Positions 15,339 through 15,812 of a stretch of DNA of 15,812 bases are shown here, piece after piece. The stretch comes from Dunaliella salina (Eukaryota; Chlorophyta; Chlorophyceae; Chlamydomonadales; Dunaliellaceae). The first letter of the stretch is position 1. The number at the start of each line of letters is the position of its first letter. Below the pieces are notes generated by a model that searched no databases, was not told the origin of the DNA, and saw nothing but the letters and a program-made list of their open reading frames with translations. The translations under genes and the position numbers were made by a program. Where the stretch lies: positions 106,126 through 121,937 of the forward strand of contig MU069762.1 of NCBI GenBank assembly GCA_002284615.2, read 5' to 3'.

Positions 15339-15812
15339 CATTAGTAACAGCAAGTGTCCAGAATTGCTAGGCATAGATAGACAGAGAATCGTGTTGTTTG
15401 ACATGGCACGATCAAATGAAAGAGGAGCGTGACAAAGAACAAAAGAATGAAATAAATGCATAGGAGGCATGAGTGGCAGGGGACTTCTCTATCATCAATA
15501 GGGGTCGGCGTTCAGTATACAGACTGCGTTTCCGCTGGGTCCCAATTAAGAACACGGATGAGAATTTTCTAAGTCGAGATTCAATTTCCCTATCAGGAAG
15601 ATGGTTTCCCAAACCATTGTTTGCGTTTAAATTTCGCGATCCACATGAATTTCTTTGAAAATTCATTTTTCCCAACCAGCAGATGGATTTTCCGATCCGC
15701 TCAGTGGAAACGACTTTATTTCCCGATTCTGCAAATCAATCTCCCGATCCCTGTGAAAATGCGGTCATAACGTTTTAAACCGTTATAAAACATTTCATTC
15801 ACATTGAAAAGA
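15339..15812. other. No gene recognised
   Basis: No open frame here resembles a known protein. The stretch is AT-rich, with a loosely repeated gatcc/gattc-centred motif (ttcgcgatcc 15633, ttccgatcc 15690, ttcccgattc 15720, ctcccgatcc 15741) and a near-palindrome taacgttttaaaccgtta close to the right edge. Neither can be assigned a function. Confidence 0.55.

Noticed and set aside
1..15812. A multi-gene prokaryotic-style system (defence island, biosynthetic operon), tRNA or rRNA genes
   Set aside because: No operon-like gene order, no ribosome binding sites, and no cloverleaf or rRNA segments were recognised by eye. A tRNAscan/Infernal run was not possible here.

Overview
The window looks like nuclear DNA of a eukaryotic green alga. 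The evidence is a host gene split into small exons by long GT-AG introns, abundant mini- and microsatellites, decayed LINE (non-LTR) retrotransposons with endonuclease, reverse transcriptase and zinc-finger parts, and repeated use of TGTAA, the polyadenylation signal of chlorophycean algae, at element ends. A Dunaliella-like or other volvocalean-type chlorophyte is my best guess. That is inference from style, not a database match. There is no bacterial gene organisation.

Left part (about 1-6450, + strand): one recognisable host gene, the C-terminal two thirds of a triose-phosphate/nucleotide-sugar translocator (TPT/DMT superfamily, plant KVAG-type 'probable sugar phosphate/phosphate translocator'). 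I traced six consecutive exons (937-965, 2980-3095, 3531-3653, 5298-5331, 5664-5792, 6087-6308) whose splice phases all agree. They give 216 codons ending in TGA at 6308. The 5' exons are unresolved or lie outside the window. Four of the five traced introns contain tandem repeats of different unit lengths (41 and ~80 bp; 43 bp; 24 and 26 bp; and a 63-bp duplication that copies an exon end together with its splice donor).

Middle (about 6450-8990): a gene-poor stretch. It holds a degenerate + strand LINE endonuclease fragment (element E, 7273-8401) interrupted by a block with a (CA)19 tract, three copies of a ~60-bp sequence in both orientations (possible MITE), and a short unrecognised minus-strand open frame.

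Right part (about 8990-15340, minus strand): related decayed LINE copies in the same orientation. Element B (8991 to ~11919) has an intact YADD reverse transcriptase motif but several frameshifts. Element A (~11920-14165) has YAGD, two in-frame TGA codons and two homopolymer frameshifts, and is fused head-to-tail with B so that one 549-codon frame crosses the junction. Element C (14320-15166) is a 5'-truncated copy between 13-bp direct repeats. Element D is a 92-bp 3'-end fragment between 16-bp direct repeats. The preserved 3' ends (B, C, D) all run into TGTAA. The last ~470 bases show nothing I can name.

I found no multi-gene defence, biosynthetic or other novel 'system'. The most noteworthy signals are the duplicated splice donors in the transporter gene and the shared LINE 3'-end architecture with target-site duplications.
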